64,000 nt of DNA from Marinactinospora thermotolerans DSM 45154 (lineage in GTDB: Bacteria; Actinomycetota; Actinomycetes; Streptosporangiales; Streptosporangiaceae), in NCBI RefSeq assembly GCF_900167435.1, contig NZ_FUWS01000004.1, forward strand, positions 1-64,000. Direction: 5' to 3'. Shown one piece after another: positions 1 through 8,082 of this stretch. The notes under the pieces were generated by a model that was not told the DNA's origin, made no database searches, and saw only the letters and a program-made list of their open reading frames with translations. How positions within the stretch are numbered: position 1 is the stretch's first letter; each line of letters starts with the position of its first letter. The position numbers and the translations under genes were made by a program.

Positions 1-1
1 G

Positions 2-130
2 GTCGAGGAGGCGGGGGGAGACTTCACCGACCTCTCCGGCCGGCGCGACGCGGGCATCACCAGCGTCCTCGCCAGCAACGGCCGGGTGCACGCGGCGGCC
101 ATGGCCCTTCTCGCTCCCGGGACCGGGTGA
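2..130 (+). CDS. Inositol monophosphatase / histidinol-phosphatase family protein, C-terminal end (partial)
   Basis: Only the last 42 residues are inside the window; the gene begins to the left of base 1. The visible tail has GGDFTDLSG followed by SVLASNGRVHAA, the C-terminal signature of the lithium-sensitive phosphatase superfamily: a Gly-Gly strand with a D-x-x-G turn, then an ASNG(R)xH helix cap. Members dephosphorylate myo-inositol phosphate or histidinol phosphate in the cytoplasm. The catalytic metal motifs lie outside the window, so the substrate cannot be told. A strong hairpin follows the TGA, so the downstream gas-vesicle genes are probably a separate transcript. Confidence 0.7.
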   Translation, partial: VEEAGGDFTDLSGRRDAGITSVLASNGRVHAAAMALLAPGTG

Positions 131-147
131 GCCGTCGCCGCGCACAG

Positions 148-191
148 CCCCGGCCGTGGCGCCGACCGTGAGGTCGGCGCCACGGCCGGGG
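148..191 (+). terminator. Strong hairpin terminator (19-bp stem)
   Basis: The arms 148-166 and 173-191 are perfectly complementary (19 bp, starting CCCCGGCCGTGG) around the 6-base loop CGTGAG. There is no T-tract, as is usual for high-GC actinomycete terminators. It closes the phosphatase transcript 18 bases after its stop codon. Confidence 0.8.
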
Positions 192-376
192 CGTCGAGAG
201 GGCGGGGGAGGAGCCGGCGGGCGGCCCGCCACGTTGACGCGTGATGTCGTCCCGGCCCGTGGGCCGGGGGCGCGTCGGATCGTGTCGGCGGGGACGGGCC
301 ACGGAGGAGGGCACCCGCGGACCGTCGAAGCCGCAGGTCATCCCCTTGTCCATCTACTGGGCTTTCCATGGCGAAT

Positions 377-401
377 GTTTTAAAGCGGACGTCGGCGGTA
401 G
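377..401 (+). promoter_or_regulatory. Candidate SigB-type promoter of the gas-vesicle operon
   Basis: GTTT (377-380), 15 bases, then CGGTAG (396-401) resembles the actinomycete SigB-group consensus GNNT-N14-16-GGGTAC; the -10 part matches 4 of 6 bases. It sits about 60 bases before the chosen gvpO start. A SigB-type sigma gene is in the same window at 58759. Weak on its own, listed as a hypothesis. Confidence 0.3.
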
Positions 402-460
402 GGCGAGGTCAAGCAAGGGCCCACATCCGACCAAACGGCTTCGATGACGACGGGAGCTCC

Positions 461-766
461 ATGAGCGAGGATCGGGAGGCCGCCGGCGAGCAGCGCGGAA
501 CCAGGAAGAAGAAGTCCGCGTTGGCGCGGGTCCGCGAGGCCAGGGAGCAGTTCGAGGAACTGACCGGCATCCGTGTGGAGGCCGTCTCCGGGATGGAACG
601 CAGCGGCGAGGGGTGGACCGTCACGCTGGAGGCGCTGGAGTTGGAGCGCGTCCCCGACAGCGTCAGTCTTCTCGCCACCTACACCGTCGAGCTCGACGAC
701 GACGGTGACCTCATCGAGTACCGCAGGCTGCGTCGCTACACCCGCGGACGCGCCGACGCCTCCTGA
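461..766 (+). CDS. gvpO: Gas vesicle protein GvpO
   Basis: GvpO (101 aa) is an accessory protein of gas-vesicle formation. The N-terminal 35 residues are charged (EDREAAGEQR, RKKKSALARV). The conserved GvpO core follows: a helix with REQFEELTGIRVEAVSG, then W-T-V-T-L-E-A-L-E-L-ER-VP and LATYTVELDDDGDLIEYRRLRRYTRG. The start ATG 461 was preferred because CGGGAGC lies 4-10 bases upstream and the predicted protein then has normal GvpO length. An upstream in-frame ATG at 368 would add 31 unconserved residues. It is the first gene of the operon, 96 bases before gvpA. Confidence 0.9.
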   Translation: MSEDREAAGEQRGTRKKKSALARVREAREQFEELTGIRVEAVSGMERSGEGWTVTLEALELERVPDSVSLLATYTVELDDDGDLIEYRRLRRYTRGRADAS

Positions 767-862
767 CACCACGGCTCCTTTCGAACCGATCCCCCTCCGC
801 CGCGGCGGACGGGACACCGATGTCATTCGTCGCCGGTTCCGACGCAAAGGAGAAGCAATCAC

Positions 863-1303
863 ATGACCGTCGTTCAGCAGACCTCGGGCGGAGGCGGCAG
901 ATCCTCCGGAAACCTCTACGACGTGCTCGACCTCATTCTCGACAAGGGGTTGGTCATCGACGTGTTCGCGCGGGTGTCCCTGGTGGGGATCGAGCTGCTC
1001 ACCGTGGACGTACGCATCGTCGTGGCCAGCGTCGACACCTACCTGCGCTTCGCCGAGGCGTGCAACCGCCTGGACCTGACCACGAGCTCCAAGGCGCAGA
1101 CGCTGCCGGAAATGGTCGGGAGCATGACCGAGAAGGGCGCCCACGGAAAGAGCAAGGGGGCGCTGTCCGGCGCCGCCGAGGCCATCACCGACACGATCAG
1201 GAACGGCCGCTCCGACGACGAGGACAGGCAGCCCGCGCGTTCGCGTTCCTCGTCCTCCTCGTCGCGCAGCCGTCGGACCAAGGACAAGGAAGGCGAGGAA
1301 TGA
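863..1303 (+). CDS. gvpA: Gas vesicle structural protein GvpA
   Basis: GvpA (146 aa) is the small hydrophobic protein that polymerises into the ribs of the gas-vesicle wall. Residues 17-70 are the amphipathic GvpA core: [19 protein letters not shown], then [19 protein letters not shown], then YLRFAEA. The remaining 75 residues form a hydrophilic tail ending in Ser/Arg/Lys-rich sequence ([10 protein letters not shown]). This makes the protein about twice the length of cyanobacterial GvpA, as in other actinomycetes. AAAGGAGAAG lies just upstream of the ATG. Its stop overlaps the gvpF start (ATGA). Confidence 0.92.
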   Translation: MTVVQQTSGGGGRSSGNLYDVLDLILDKGLVIDVFARVSLVGIELLTVDVRIVVASVDTYLRFAEACNRLDLTTSSKAQTLPEMVGSMTEKGAHGKSKGALSGAAEAITDTIRNGRSDDEDRQPARSRSSSSSSRSRRTKDKEGEE

Positions 1304-2040
1304 GCACCTACGTCTACGGGATCGTCCGGAGTTCGCACCCCCTGCGGCTGGACGGCCGCGCGGGCGTGGGGGACCCCGCGCCGCCGGTGCGCAGGATCGA
1401 GGCGGGTGACCTGGTGGCCGTCGTCAGCGACGCGCCGGAGGGGTTGCGCGCCAAGCGGCGTGACCTCACCGCCCACCAGGAGGTACTGGACCTGCTGGGA
1501 GAACAGGGGGCGGTGCTGCCCATGCGTTTCGGTACCGTCGCCCCCGACGACGGCGCGGTCACGGAGGAGCTGACCCGCGCGGCGGCCTACTACGAGGACC
1601 TGCTGGCGCGCCTGGACGGCCGCACCGAGGTCAACGTGAAGGCCTTCCACAACGAGGACGCCGCACTGCGCGAGGTCCTGCGGGAGGACGCGGGCCTGCG
1701 CTCGGCCAACGAGGCGTTGCGCGCCGCCGGTGGGGGCACCCCCGCCGAGCGTGTCGCGTTCGGCGAGCGGGTCGCCCTCGTCCTCGACGAGCACCGCCGG
1801 CGTGACGCCGACCGGGTCGTGGAGAAGCTGCGTCCCCATGCCGAGGAGATCGCGCTGGGGCCGCAGGTCGACGGCTGCGTGGCCAACGTGTCGCTTCTGG
1901 TGGAGCGCTCCCGGATGGCCGAGGTCGAACAGGCGGTACAGGAGCTGCGCTCCTCGCTGGGCTGGCTCATGGACATCCGAATGCATGGACCGCTACCGCC
2001 CTACAGCTTCGTGGCGGCCCGAGAGGAAGCCGTCCACTAG
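1300..2040 (+). CDS. gvpF: Gas vesicle protein GvpF (GvpF/GvpL family)
   Basis: A 246-aa GvpF/L family protein. The family works in early gas-vesicle assembly and interacts with GvpA. It opens with [15 protein letters not shown], contains [21 protein letters not shown] (a family hallmark), then [11 protein letters not shown], and ends with [12 protein letters not shown], the usual C-terminal GPxPPYSF box. The start is translationally coupled to gvpA through ATGA. The second paralogue, gvpL at 4481, shares the same landmarks. Confidence 0.92.
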   Translation: MSTYVYGIVRSSHPLRLDGRAGVGDPAPPVRRIEAGDLVAVVSDAPEGLRAKRRDLTAHQEVLDLLGEQGAVLPMRFGTVAPDDGAVTEELTRAAAYYEDLLARLDGRTEVNVKAFHNEDAALREVLREDAGLRSANEALRAAGGGTPAERVAFGERVALVLDEHRRRDADRVVEKLRPHAEEIALGPQVDGCVANVSLLVERSRMAEVEQAVQELRSSLGWLMDIRMHGPLPPYSFVAAREEAVH

Positions 2041-2051
2041 AGGAGGGCGTC

Positions 2052-2297
2052 ATGGGACTGTTCAGCGCGCTTCTCGGCGCGCCCCTGGCTCCGGCCCGCT
2101 TCGTCGGGTGGACCGCCCGGCAGGTCCTCGACGCGGCCGAGCGTCAGTACTACGACCCCGACGCCATCCGCGCCGAGCTGGCCGAGCTGTCGGAACGCCT
2201 CGACGCCGGCGAGCTCACCGAGGACGAATTCGACCGCATGGAGGACGAGCTCCTGGACCGTCTGGAGGAGGCGATGGCCTACCGGGCGGGACAGTGA
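2052..2297 (+). CDS. gvpG: Gas vesicle protein GvpG
   Basis: GvpG (81 aa) is an essential minor assembly protein. The sequence starts MGLFSALLGAPLAPARFVGW, followed by an acidic helical coiled stretch with LAELSERLDAGELTEDEFDRME, typical of the family. Family length is 80-90 aa. AGGAGGGCG lies just before the ATG, 11 bases after the gvpF stop. It belongs to the same operon. Confidence 0.9.
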   Translation: MGLFSALLGAPLAPARFVGWTARQVLDAAERQYYDPDAIRAELAELSERLDAGELTEDEFDRMEDELLDRLEEAMAYRAGQ

Positions 2298-2322
2298 GCC
2301 GAACACGGATGCGAGAACCGAG

Positions 2323-2886
2323 ATGGGCAACACCGGAAAGATCGTGTTGGCGGTGGCCGGAGGCTACGTCCTCGGCCGCCGTAAGAAACTGAAGCTCGCG
2401 CTCGGCCTGGGAGTGTGGCTGGGCGCCAAGAAACTCGACATCGACCCACGTCGGCTGCTCACCGAGGTGGGAGCGGAACTGAGCTCGCTTCCGATCGTGG
2501 GGGAACTGCGCGATCAGGCACGCGGCGAGCTGCTGTCCGCGGGGCGCAACGCCGCCGGCGCCGTGGCCTCGCGCTGGGCCGACGGGCTCGCCGACTCGCT
2601 GAGCCGACGTACCGACGCCCTCACCGGTGCCGCTCGCGCCGAGGACGACGAGGAACGCGGCGCCGAGGACGAACCCGCCGATGAGGACCGCGCCGAACGC
2701 GCCGGGGACGACGGAGCCGAGCGCGACAGGCCCAGGAAGAAGCGCCCCTCTGGCGGGGAGCGTGCCGCCAAGGGGGCCTCCACGGCCGCGAAGGGCACGT
2801 CGCGTGCGGCCAAGGACGGCGGTGGCCGCGCGGCCAAGGCGGCCGGCGGCCGCTCCCGCGCCACTCGCGGGAAATCCGGGGAGTGA
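2323..2886 (+). CDS. gvpY: Gas vesicle accessory protein GvpY
   Basis: A 187-aa protein in the position of gvpY of the actinomycete gvpOAFGYZJLSK order. The N-terminus has a short hydrophobic, glycine-rich segment (KIVLAVAGGYVLGRRKKLKL, then LGLGVWLGAKKL). The second half is highly charged: an acidic block (EDDEERGAEDEPADEDR) and then Ala/Lys-rich repeats (AAKGASTAAKGTS, AAKDGGGRAAKAAGG) that look histone-tail-like. No enzymatic motif is visible and the function is unknown. The assignment rests on position and overall make-up. Confidence 0.75.
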   Translation: MGNTGKIVLAVAGGYVLGRRKKLKLALGLGVWLGAKKLDIDPRRLLTEVGAELSSLPIVGELRDQARGELLSAGRNAAGAVASRWADGLADSLSRRTDALTGAARAEDDEERGAEDEPADEDRAERAGDDGAERDRPRKKRPSGGERAAKGASTAAKGTSRAAKDGGGRAAKAAGGRSRATRGKSGE

Positions 2887-3998
2887 CCGCGATGGCAGAG
2901 CAGAGCACGGGACCCCTGGGCCGGCTGCGCGAGCGTAACCCCGCCGCCGGGCGTCTCATGGAGGAGCTGGAACGCTACACCGCGGCCAAGGCCACCAGCG
3001 TCGTCAGCTCGGCGGCGCAGGCGCTGGGGCGCGGAGCCGAACGCCTGGGCGCCGGGACCGGGGGATCGCTGGGAACCGTCGTCAAGGGCGGCAAGAAGAT
3101 CACCGAGGGCAAGAGCCCGGCCCGCGCCGCCGTGGAGATCGGCGCCGGCGGCGTCAAGGACAGGATCAAGGGCGTGCTCGGCAGGCTCACGGGCGGTGGA
3201 CGCGGGGGCGCGGGTCCGAAGGCGGTCGTGATCGTCGAGGACATCGACGTCGGCGTCCCGGTCCGGGTCGCCTACGACCAGTGGACCCGCTTCGGTGACT
3301 TCGCCTCGTTCACCAAGGGGGTGCGCAGCGTCGACAAGGCCGACGACACGACCTCCAACTGGACCGCCCGAGTGCTGTGGTCCACCCGTAGCTGGCAGGC
3401 CCGCGTCACCGAGCAGATTCCCGATCAGCGCATCGCCTGGACCTCCGAGGGGGCCAAGGGGACCACCAAGGGCGCGGTGACCTTCCACCCGTTGGAGGAG
3501 AACCTGACCAAGGTCCTGCTGGTCGTGGAGTACCACCCCAAGGGCCTGTTCGAACGCACGGGCAACATCTGGCGGGCCCAGGGGCGGCGCCTGCGCCTGG
3601 ACCTCAAGCACTACCGCCGCCAGGTCATGATGCGCAGCCGCTTCGAGGAGGTCGAGGGCTGGCGCGGCGAGATCCGGGACGGCGAGGTCGTCGTGGACCA
3701 CGAGGACGCCCTGGCGGAGGAGGAGCGTCGCCACGACGAGGCCGTGAACGAAGGGGAGGGCCATGACGGGCCCGACTCCGAGGAGGCGTGGGAGGAACCC
3801 GTCGAGGACGGGGAACGCCCCGACGACCTTGAGGAGGACCGCGAGGAGGACCTTCCCGAGGACGACGAGGAGGACGCCGCGCCGGAGCCGGTGGCGGAGG
3901 AGGACGACTACGACGAGGACACCGTGGAGGACGAAGGGCTTCTGCCCGAAGAGGAAGAAGGGGAAGAGGAAGAAAGACCGGCAAGGTCACGGCGCTGA
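2883..3998 (+). CDS. gvpZ: Gas vesicle accessory protein GvpZ, SRPBCC-fold with long acidic tail
   Basis: This 371-aa protein occupies the gvpZ position. Residues about 1-110 are basic/helical. Residues about 118-255 form a START/SRPBCC-like (polyketide cyclase) domain with VEDIDVGVPVRVAYDQWTRF, WQARVTEQIPDQRIAWTSE and VLLVVEYHPKG. The last 110 residues are extremely acidic (many E and D), then end RPARSRR. SRPBCC domains bind hydrophobic ligands, so a chaperone-like role for hydrophobic Gvp subunits is possible, but that is inference. Start: GTG 2883 overlaps the gvpY stop; ATG 2892 (MAEQS) is an equally plausible alternative. Confidence 0.75.
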   Translation: MTAMAEQSTGPLGRLRERNPAAGRLMEELERYTAAKATSVVSSAAQALGRGAERLGAGTGGSLGTVVKGGKKITEGKSPARAAVEIGAGGVKDRIKGVLGRLTGGGRGGAGPKAVVIVEDIDVGVPVRVAYDQWTRFGDFASFTKGVRSVDKADDTTSNWTARVLWSTRSWQARVTEQIPDQRIAWTSEGAKGTTKGAVTFHPLEENLTKVLLVVEYHPKGLFERTGNIWRAQGRRLRLDLKHYRRQVMMRSRFEEVEGWRGEIRDGEVVVDHEDALAEEERRHDEAVNEGEGHDGPDSEEAWEEPVEDGERPDDLEEDREEDLPEDDEEDAAPEPVAEEDDYDEDTVEDEGLLPEEEEGEEEERPARSRR

Positions 3999-4073
3999 CC
4001 GGACCGGTTCCGGGGCGGCGCGGACGCCCGTCCGCGCCGCCCCGCCCAGCGAAGCGGAGTGGAGGCGCTAGAC

Positions 4074-4484
4074 GTGACCGAGCCGACACCATGGCAGGGC
4101 GAGACGCGCCCGGCCCGGTCCCGAGGGGGGTCGTCGGCCAACCTCGCCGACGTCTTGGAACGGGTACTCGACAAGGGCGTCGTCATCGCCGGTGACATCA
4201 AGATCAACCTGCTCGACATCGAGCTGCTGACCATCAAGCTGCGGCTGCTCGTCGCCTCCGTCGACAAGGCCAAGGAGATGGGCATCGACTGGTGGGAGCA
4301 CGACCCCGCCCTCTCCTCGAAGGCCTCACGCGACGACAACGAGCTCGCGGAGGAGAACCGGCGGCTGCGCGAGCGTATCGCCGCCCTGGAGGAGGCCGCG
4401 GCGCCGCCGGCGCAGATACCGCAGGCCCAGGCCTCCGTCGAGGAGACCTCGCAGGCTGGACAAGAGGAGGAGCGGAGCCGATGA
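4074..4484 (+). CDS. gvpJ: Gas vesicle protein GvpJ (GvpA-family minor shell protein)
   Basis: GvpJ (136 aa) is a GvpA paralogue used as a minor wall or nucleation component. The core reads NLADVLERVLDKGVVIAGDI, then INLLDIELLTIKLRLLVASVDKA and MGIDWWEHDP, the latter being the GvpJ-specific extension. The C-terminus is a coiled coil (ELAEENRRLRERIAALEE). GTG 4074 was chosen because GGAGGCG lies 7 bases upstream; an in-frame GTG at 4059 would place that site inside the gene. It overlaps gvpL by ATGA. Confidence 0.88.
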   Translation: MTEPTPWQGETRPARSRGGSSANLADVLERVLDKGVVIAGDIKINLLDIELLTIKLRLLVASVDKAKEMGIDWWEHDPALSSKASRDDNELAEENRRLRERIAALEEAAAPPAQIPQAQASVEETSQAGQEEERSR

Positions 4485-5314
4485 GCACGATGGACCAGGC
4501 CGCCTACGCTTACGCCGTGGCACGTCCGTTCCCGGCCGAGCGGCTCGACGGATTGCGCGGTGTGGGGGGCTACCCCGTCCGGCTGGTCGAACACGACGAC
4601 CTGGTGGTCGCCGTCAGCCCGGTGCCCCTGCACGAGTTCGACGAGCAGGCGCTCAAGGCCCGGCTGGAGGACATGGACTGGCTGGAGGCGATCGCCCGCG
4701 CCCACCACTCCGTCGTCGACGCGGTCGGTCAGGCCGGTGCGGTCGTCCCGCTACGGCTGGCGACCGTCTACCACGGGGAGGAACGCGCCCGCGAGGCGCT
4801 GCGGGAGGAGGGGTGGCGGTTCCGCGCGGTCCTGGACCGGCTGACCGGCCGGCACGAGTGGGGGGTCAAGATCTACGCGGATCCCTCGGCCATGCCCGCC
4901 CCCGAGCAGCGGCCGCGGCCGGGTGCGGGGTCGGGAGGGGGCGCTGAGAGCCCGGGCAAGGCCTACCTGCGTCGGCGTCAGGAGCAACGGCGCAGCAGGG
5001 ACGACACCTGGCGGACGGCGACCGCCCTGGTCCGCCGGGTCGAGGAGTCCCTGGCCGATCTGGCCGACGCCTGTCAACAGCACCGACCGCAAGACGCCAA
5101 GTTGTCCGGGGAGCCGGGGGAGAACGTGCTGAACGCCGCCTACCTGGTTCCCGACAGCGGGGCCCGCCGCTTCCTGGAGGTCGTCGAGGCGCTGCGGGCC
5201 AACGCCCCGACGGGGACCCGTATCGAGGTGTCGGGGCCGTGGGCGCCCTACTCGTTCACGGCGATCGCCGAGGAGGCCGCCACGGCCGCGGCGGCGCACG
5301 GGGGGACGGGATGA
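4481..5314 (+). CDS. gvpL: Gas vesicle protein GvpL (GvpF/GvpL family)
   Basis: The second GvpF/L paralogue (277 aa). Landmarks: YAYAVARPFPAE at the N-terminus, HHSVVDAVGQAGAVVPLRLATVY in the middle, WGVKIYAD, a polar insert around residues 140-175 rich in R/G/S, VLNAAYLVPDSGARRFLEVV, and the final SGPWAPYSF box. The insert and the LNAAYLV element set it apart from gvpF at 1300. It is coupled at both ends by 4-base ATGA overlaps. Confidence 0.9.
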   Translation: MSTMDQAAYAYAVARPFPAERLDGLRGVGGYPVRLVEHDDLVVAVSPVPLHEFDEQALKARLEDMDWLEAIARAHHSVVDAVGQAGAVVPLRLATVYHGEERAREALREEGWRFRAVLDRLTGRHEWGVKIYADPSAMPAPEQRPRPGAGSGGGAESPGKAYLRRRQEQRRSRDDTWRTATALVRRVEESLADLADACQQHRPQDAKLSGEPGENVLNAAYLVPDSGARRFLEVVEALRANAPTGTRIEVSGPWAPYSFTAIAEEAATAAAAHGGTG

Positions 5315-5652
5315 GCGAGGTGGAACGGGCCCGGCCGGTGACCCGGGAACCGGAATGGGCCGAGCCGCTCGAAACGGAGGGGTCCTTCACCGGGTTTCCC
5401 GAGGGCCAGGGTTCGGTGGCCCGGGTGATCGACGAGGACCACCCGCTGGCCAACCGCGAGATCTCCCTGGTGGACCTGCTCGACCGGGTCCTGGCCAAGG
5501 GCGTGATGATCACCGGGGACCTGACGATCTCGATCGCCGACGTCGACCTGGTGCGGGTCTCGCTGCGGGCGCTGGTCTCCTCGATCAACGAACAGGTGGC
5601 CTCCCCCTGGGAGCACGGCCATCCGCTCGCCGGTTGGATCCGCCCCGACTGA
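5311..5652 (+). CDS. gvpS: Gas vesicle protein GvpS (GvpA-family)
   Basis: GvpS (113 aa) is the third GvpA-superfamily member in the operon. It has an N-terminal extension of about 45 residues, then the GvpA-like core: REISLVDLLDRVLAKGVMIT, GDLTISIADVDLVRVSLRAL, and SPWEHGHP at the end. Minor GvpA-like proteins of this kind are thought to cap or nucleate the vesicle. The start ATG overlaps the gvpL stop. A 30-base gap with GGAGGAG precedes gvpK. Confidence 0.87.
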   Translation: MSEVERARPVTREPEWAEPLETEGSFTGFPEGQGSVARVIDEDHPLANREISLVDLLDRVLAKGVMITGDLTISIADVDLVRVSLRALVSSINEQVASPWEHGHPLAGWIRPD

Positions 5653-5682
5653 GCCGGTCGGTCGCCAAGGAACGGAGGAGAG

Positions 5683-6096
5683 ATGAGCGGCGACATCGAA
5701 GCGGGGCGGAAACGCTCCCCCGAACTGGACGAACCGCCTCAGCTGGTCGAGGTGGAGGAACAGCGCGACGTGCTGGGCGAGCTGGAACGCGCCCTGGACA
5801 AACCGGCCTCGGGACCGGTCAACCGGATCGCCACCGACCCCGACACGGTGGAGCGCGATCTCATCAAGCTCGTGCTGACCGTGGTGGAACTGGTCCGCCA
5901 GCTCATGGAACGCCAGGCCCTGCGCCGCGTGGACCAGGGAGACCTGACCGAGGAGCAGGAGGAGCGCATCGGGATGACCCTGATGCTGTTGGAGGACCGC
6001 ATGACCGAGCTGCGCGAGCGGTACGGCCTGTCGGTCGCCGACCTCAATCTGGATCTGGGGCCTTTGGGGACGCTACTGCCGGAGAATCCGGCGTGA
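5683..6096 (+). CDS. gvpK: Gas vesicle protein GvpK
   Basis: GvpK (137 aa) is a conserved minor gas-vesicle protein. The core is NRIATDPDTVERDLIKLVLT, VVELVRQLMERQALRRVDQG, and EEQEERIGMTLMLLEDRM, ending in DLNLDLGPLG. The first 45 residues are a charged extension common in actinomycetes. GGAGGAGAG lies directly before the ATG. It is the last gene of the operon; a 13-bp hairpin follows before the convergent fdhD. Confidence 0.9.
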   Translation: MSGDIEAGRKRSPELDEPPQLVEVEEQRDVLGELERALDKPASGPVNRIATDPDTVERDLIKLVLTVVELVRQLMERQALRRVDQGDLTEEQEERIGMTLMLLEDRMTELRERYGLSVADLNLDLGPLGTLLPENPA

Positions 6097-6134
6097 GCAG
6101 GTCGAATGGGGCGCGTCCGAATGGGTCCGCGTCA

Positions 6135-6176
6135 GGATCGGCCGGCGCAGGGGGCTGAGAAGACGCCGGCCGATCC
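6135..6176. terminator. Bidirectional hairpin between gvpK and fdhD
   Basis: The arms 6135-6147 (GGATCGGCCGGCG) and 6164-6176 are perfectly complementary over 13 bp with a 16-base loop. It lies between the convergent ends of gvpK and fdhD and can terminate both. Confidence 0.7.
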
Positions 6177-6198
6177 CGCGCCTACACCGGGCCGCGGA

Positions 6199-7059
6199 TC
6201 ACCCCGGGGCCGCCATCGGCGTCGGGGACGCCGTCTCCAGAATGACCCGTTGTCGGCCGGTGTAGACGTTCATCGATGACCCGCGGAGGAACCCGACCAG
6301 GGCGAGTCCCGTTTCGGCGGCCAGGTCGACGGCGAGCGAGGAGGGGGCCGAGACCGCCGCCAGCAGGGGGATCCCCGCCATGACGGCCTTCTGCGCCAGT
6401 TCGAAGGAGGCGCGTCCCGACACCAGCAGCGCGGTCTCGCGCAGCGGCAGCCGGTCCTCGCGCACCGCCCAGCCGACCAGCTTGTCGACGGCGTTGTGCC
6501 GGCCCACGTCCTCGCGGATGGCCAGCATCTCACCGTCGGGGGTGAACAGCCCGGCCGCGTGCAGCCCACCGGTCCGGTCGAACACCCTCTGGGCCTCGCG
6601 CAGCCGGTCGGGCAGCGCGGCCAGCGTGGCCACGGGAAAGCGCACCTGGTCCTCGGCGACGGAGAAGTGGGCGGTGGAGCGCACCGCGTCCAGGCTGGCC
6701 TTGCCGCACAGGCCGCAGGAGGAGGTGGTGTAGAAGTTGCGTTCCAGTGTCGCCTCGGGCACCGCCACTCCGGGGGTCAGCGCCACGTCCAAGACGTTGT
6801 AGGTGTTGGACCCGTCCTGGGTGGCGCCGGCGCAGTAGCGGATGGAGACGATGTCGGCGGCCTTGGTGATGACCCCCTCGCCGACCAGGAATCCGGCCGC
6901 CAGGTCGAAGTCGTGGCCGGGGGTGCGCATGGTGATGGTCAGGGGGCGGCCGTTGAGGCGGATCTCCAGTGGTTCCTCCACGACCAGGGTGTCGACACGG
7001 CCACCGACCGCGCCGTCCCGGATGCGCAGAACCTTCTCCTTGACCGTGACTCGTCCCAT
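6199..7059 (-). CDS. fdhD: Formate dehydrogenase accessory sulfurtransferase FdhD
   Basis: FdhD (286 aa) transfers sulfur from the IscS-type desulfurase to the bis-MGD cofactor of formate dehydrogenase, making it active. Visible hallmarks: MGRVTVKEKVLRIRDG, EEPLEIRLNGRPL, TMRTPGHDFDLAAGFLVGEG, the catalytic loop TTSSCGLCGKAS with both cysteines, REDVGRHNAVDKLVG and LLVSGRASFELAQKA. ATG 7059 was chosen over an upstream in-frame start (7098) because MGRVT is the usual N-terminus. It lies 81 bases downstream of the iron-sulfur half-subunit and closes the locus. Confidence 0.95.
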   Translation of the reverse strand: MGRVTVKEKVLRIRDGAVGGRVDTLVVEEPLEIRLNGRPLTITMRTPGHDFDLAAGFLVGEGVITKAADIVSIRYCAGATQDGSNTYNVLDVALTPGVAVPEATLERNFYTTSSCGLCGKASLDAVRSTAHFSVAEDQVRFPVATLAALPDRLREAQRVFDRTGGLHAAGLFTPDGEMLAIREDVGRHNAVDKLVGWAVREDRLPLRETALLVSGRASFELAQKAVMAGIPLLAAVSAPSSLAVDLAAETGLALVGFLRGSSMNVYTGRQRVILETASPTPMAAPG

Positions 7060-7140
7060 GGGTCCCGTGCCTTTCCGGCGTCGCCTCCCTCCGAGCATCT
7101 TCGCCCGGACTCGTGAGGGAATTCCCCGTATGACGCCTTT

Positions 7141-8082
7141 TTAGTCGTGCCGACGCTGTTGCACGTGCTGAAAACCGAATCGACCCTTGATGCAGAGGTT
7201 GCCGTGCGTGACCGGATTGTCGTGTGGTGAGGTGACTTTGACGATCTCGTTGTCCTGGACGTGCAGGGTCACGTTGCAGCCCACACCACAGTAGGTGCAC
7301 ACCGTCGTGGTCTGTCGCTGCCGGGATTCGTCCCAGGTGCCCTCGGCGCGCATGTCGAACTCGCTCTTGAACGACAGCGCCCCGGTGGGGCAGACCTCGA
7401 TGCAGTTGCCGCAGTACACGCACGCCGAGTCCGGGAGCGCCACGTCGTGCTCGGTGGAGACGCGCGCGTCGAACCCCCGGCCGGCCACCCCGATGGCGAA
7501 GGTGTTCTGCCACTGTTCCCCGCAGGCGTCGACGCACTTGTAGCACAGGATGCACTTGCCGTAGTCGCGCACGTACAGGTCGTTGTCGATCTTGGCGGGC
7601 TGTTCCACGGTCTCGGCCACCGCTCCGGTGGGGGGTTCGTGCTCGCCGGCTCTGCGGGCGTCCCGCTCGCCCATGGGAGCCGGCGCGGCGCGCGGGCCGA
7701 AGCGCTCGGGGCGGGCGTCGTAGTGCTCCATCCACTCCTGGGCCTGGGGCGTGGTGGACAGGTCCACCGAGGAGCCGAGCAGTTCCAGCACCGTCCGGCG
7801 CGCGTGGCGGACCCGGTCGGAGTCGGTGCGCACCGCCATCCCCGGTTCCACGGGGCGGGAACAGGCGGGGGCGAGCGTGCGCGCTCCCTCCACCTCGACC
7901 ACGCAGATCCGGCAGGCGTTCTTGGGGGTGAGGGTGTCCCCGTAACACAGGGTCGGGCAGCTGACGCCCGTCTGGGCGCACGCCTGCATGATGGTCGCCC
8001 CCTCGGGGACGCGGACCTCCTGACCGTCCACGGTGACGTCGACCAGCCGCCGGGGTGGGGCGAGGGGGACGGGGGTGTTCAA
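7141..8082 (-). CDS. Formate dehydrogenase alpha subunit, iron-sulfur half (free-standing)
   Basis: This 313-aa protein corresponds only to the front part of an FdsA-type alpha subunit. Residues 12-80 form a NuoG-like [2Fe-2S] domain (C42, C46, C57, C60, C74). Residues 170-240 carry two [4Fe-4S] clusters (C177/C180/C183/C187 and C221/C224/C227/C231). The end has the [4Fe-4S] module that normally opens the molybdopterin domain (VCTYCGVGC with C262, C265, C269, plus C297 in GNLCIKGRFG). The protein stops 16 residues after that cysteine, just where the catalytic domain would begin; that domain is the separate gene at 10240. The TTG start overlaps the upstream stop and follows GAGGAGG. Role: electron relay from the Mo site to the NAD-reducing NuoE/F part. 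Confidence 0.88.
   Translation of the reverse strand: MNTPVPLAPPRRLVDVTVDGQEVRVPEGATIMQACAQTGVSCPTLCYGDTLTPKNACRICVVEVEGARTLAPACSRPVEPGMAVRTDSDRVRHARRTVLELLGSSVDLSTTPQAQEWMEHYDARPERFGPRAAPAPMGERDARRAGEHEPPTGAVAETVEQPAKIDNDLYVRDYGKCILCYKCVDACGEQWQNTFAIGVAGRGFDARVSTEHDVALPDSACVYCGNCIEVCPTGALSFKSEFDMRAEGTWDESRQRQTTTVCTYCGVGCNVTLHVQDNEIVKVTSPHDNPVTHGNLCIKGRFGFQHVQQRRHD

Larger units (their letters stand above)
131..460. other. Intergenic region before the gas-vesicle operon
   Basis: This stretch has no convincing gene. It holds the terminator at 148-191 and the stress-type promoter candidate at 377-401. The rest is GC-rich sequence without obvious repeats. Confidence 0.6.

Noticed and set aside
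380-1144. 254-codon open frame antisense to gvpO/gvpA
   Set aside because: Shadow of the gas-vesicle genes: no ribosome site and no family resemblance.
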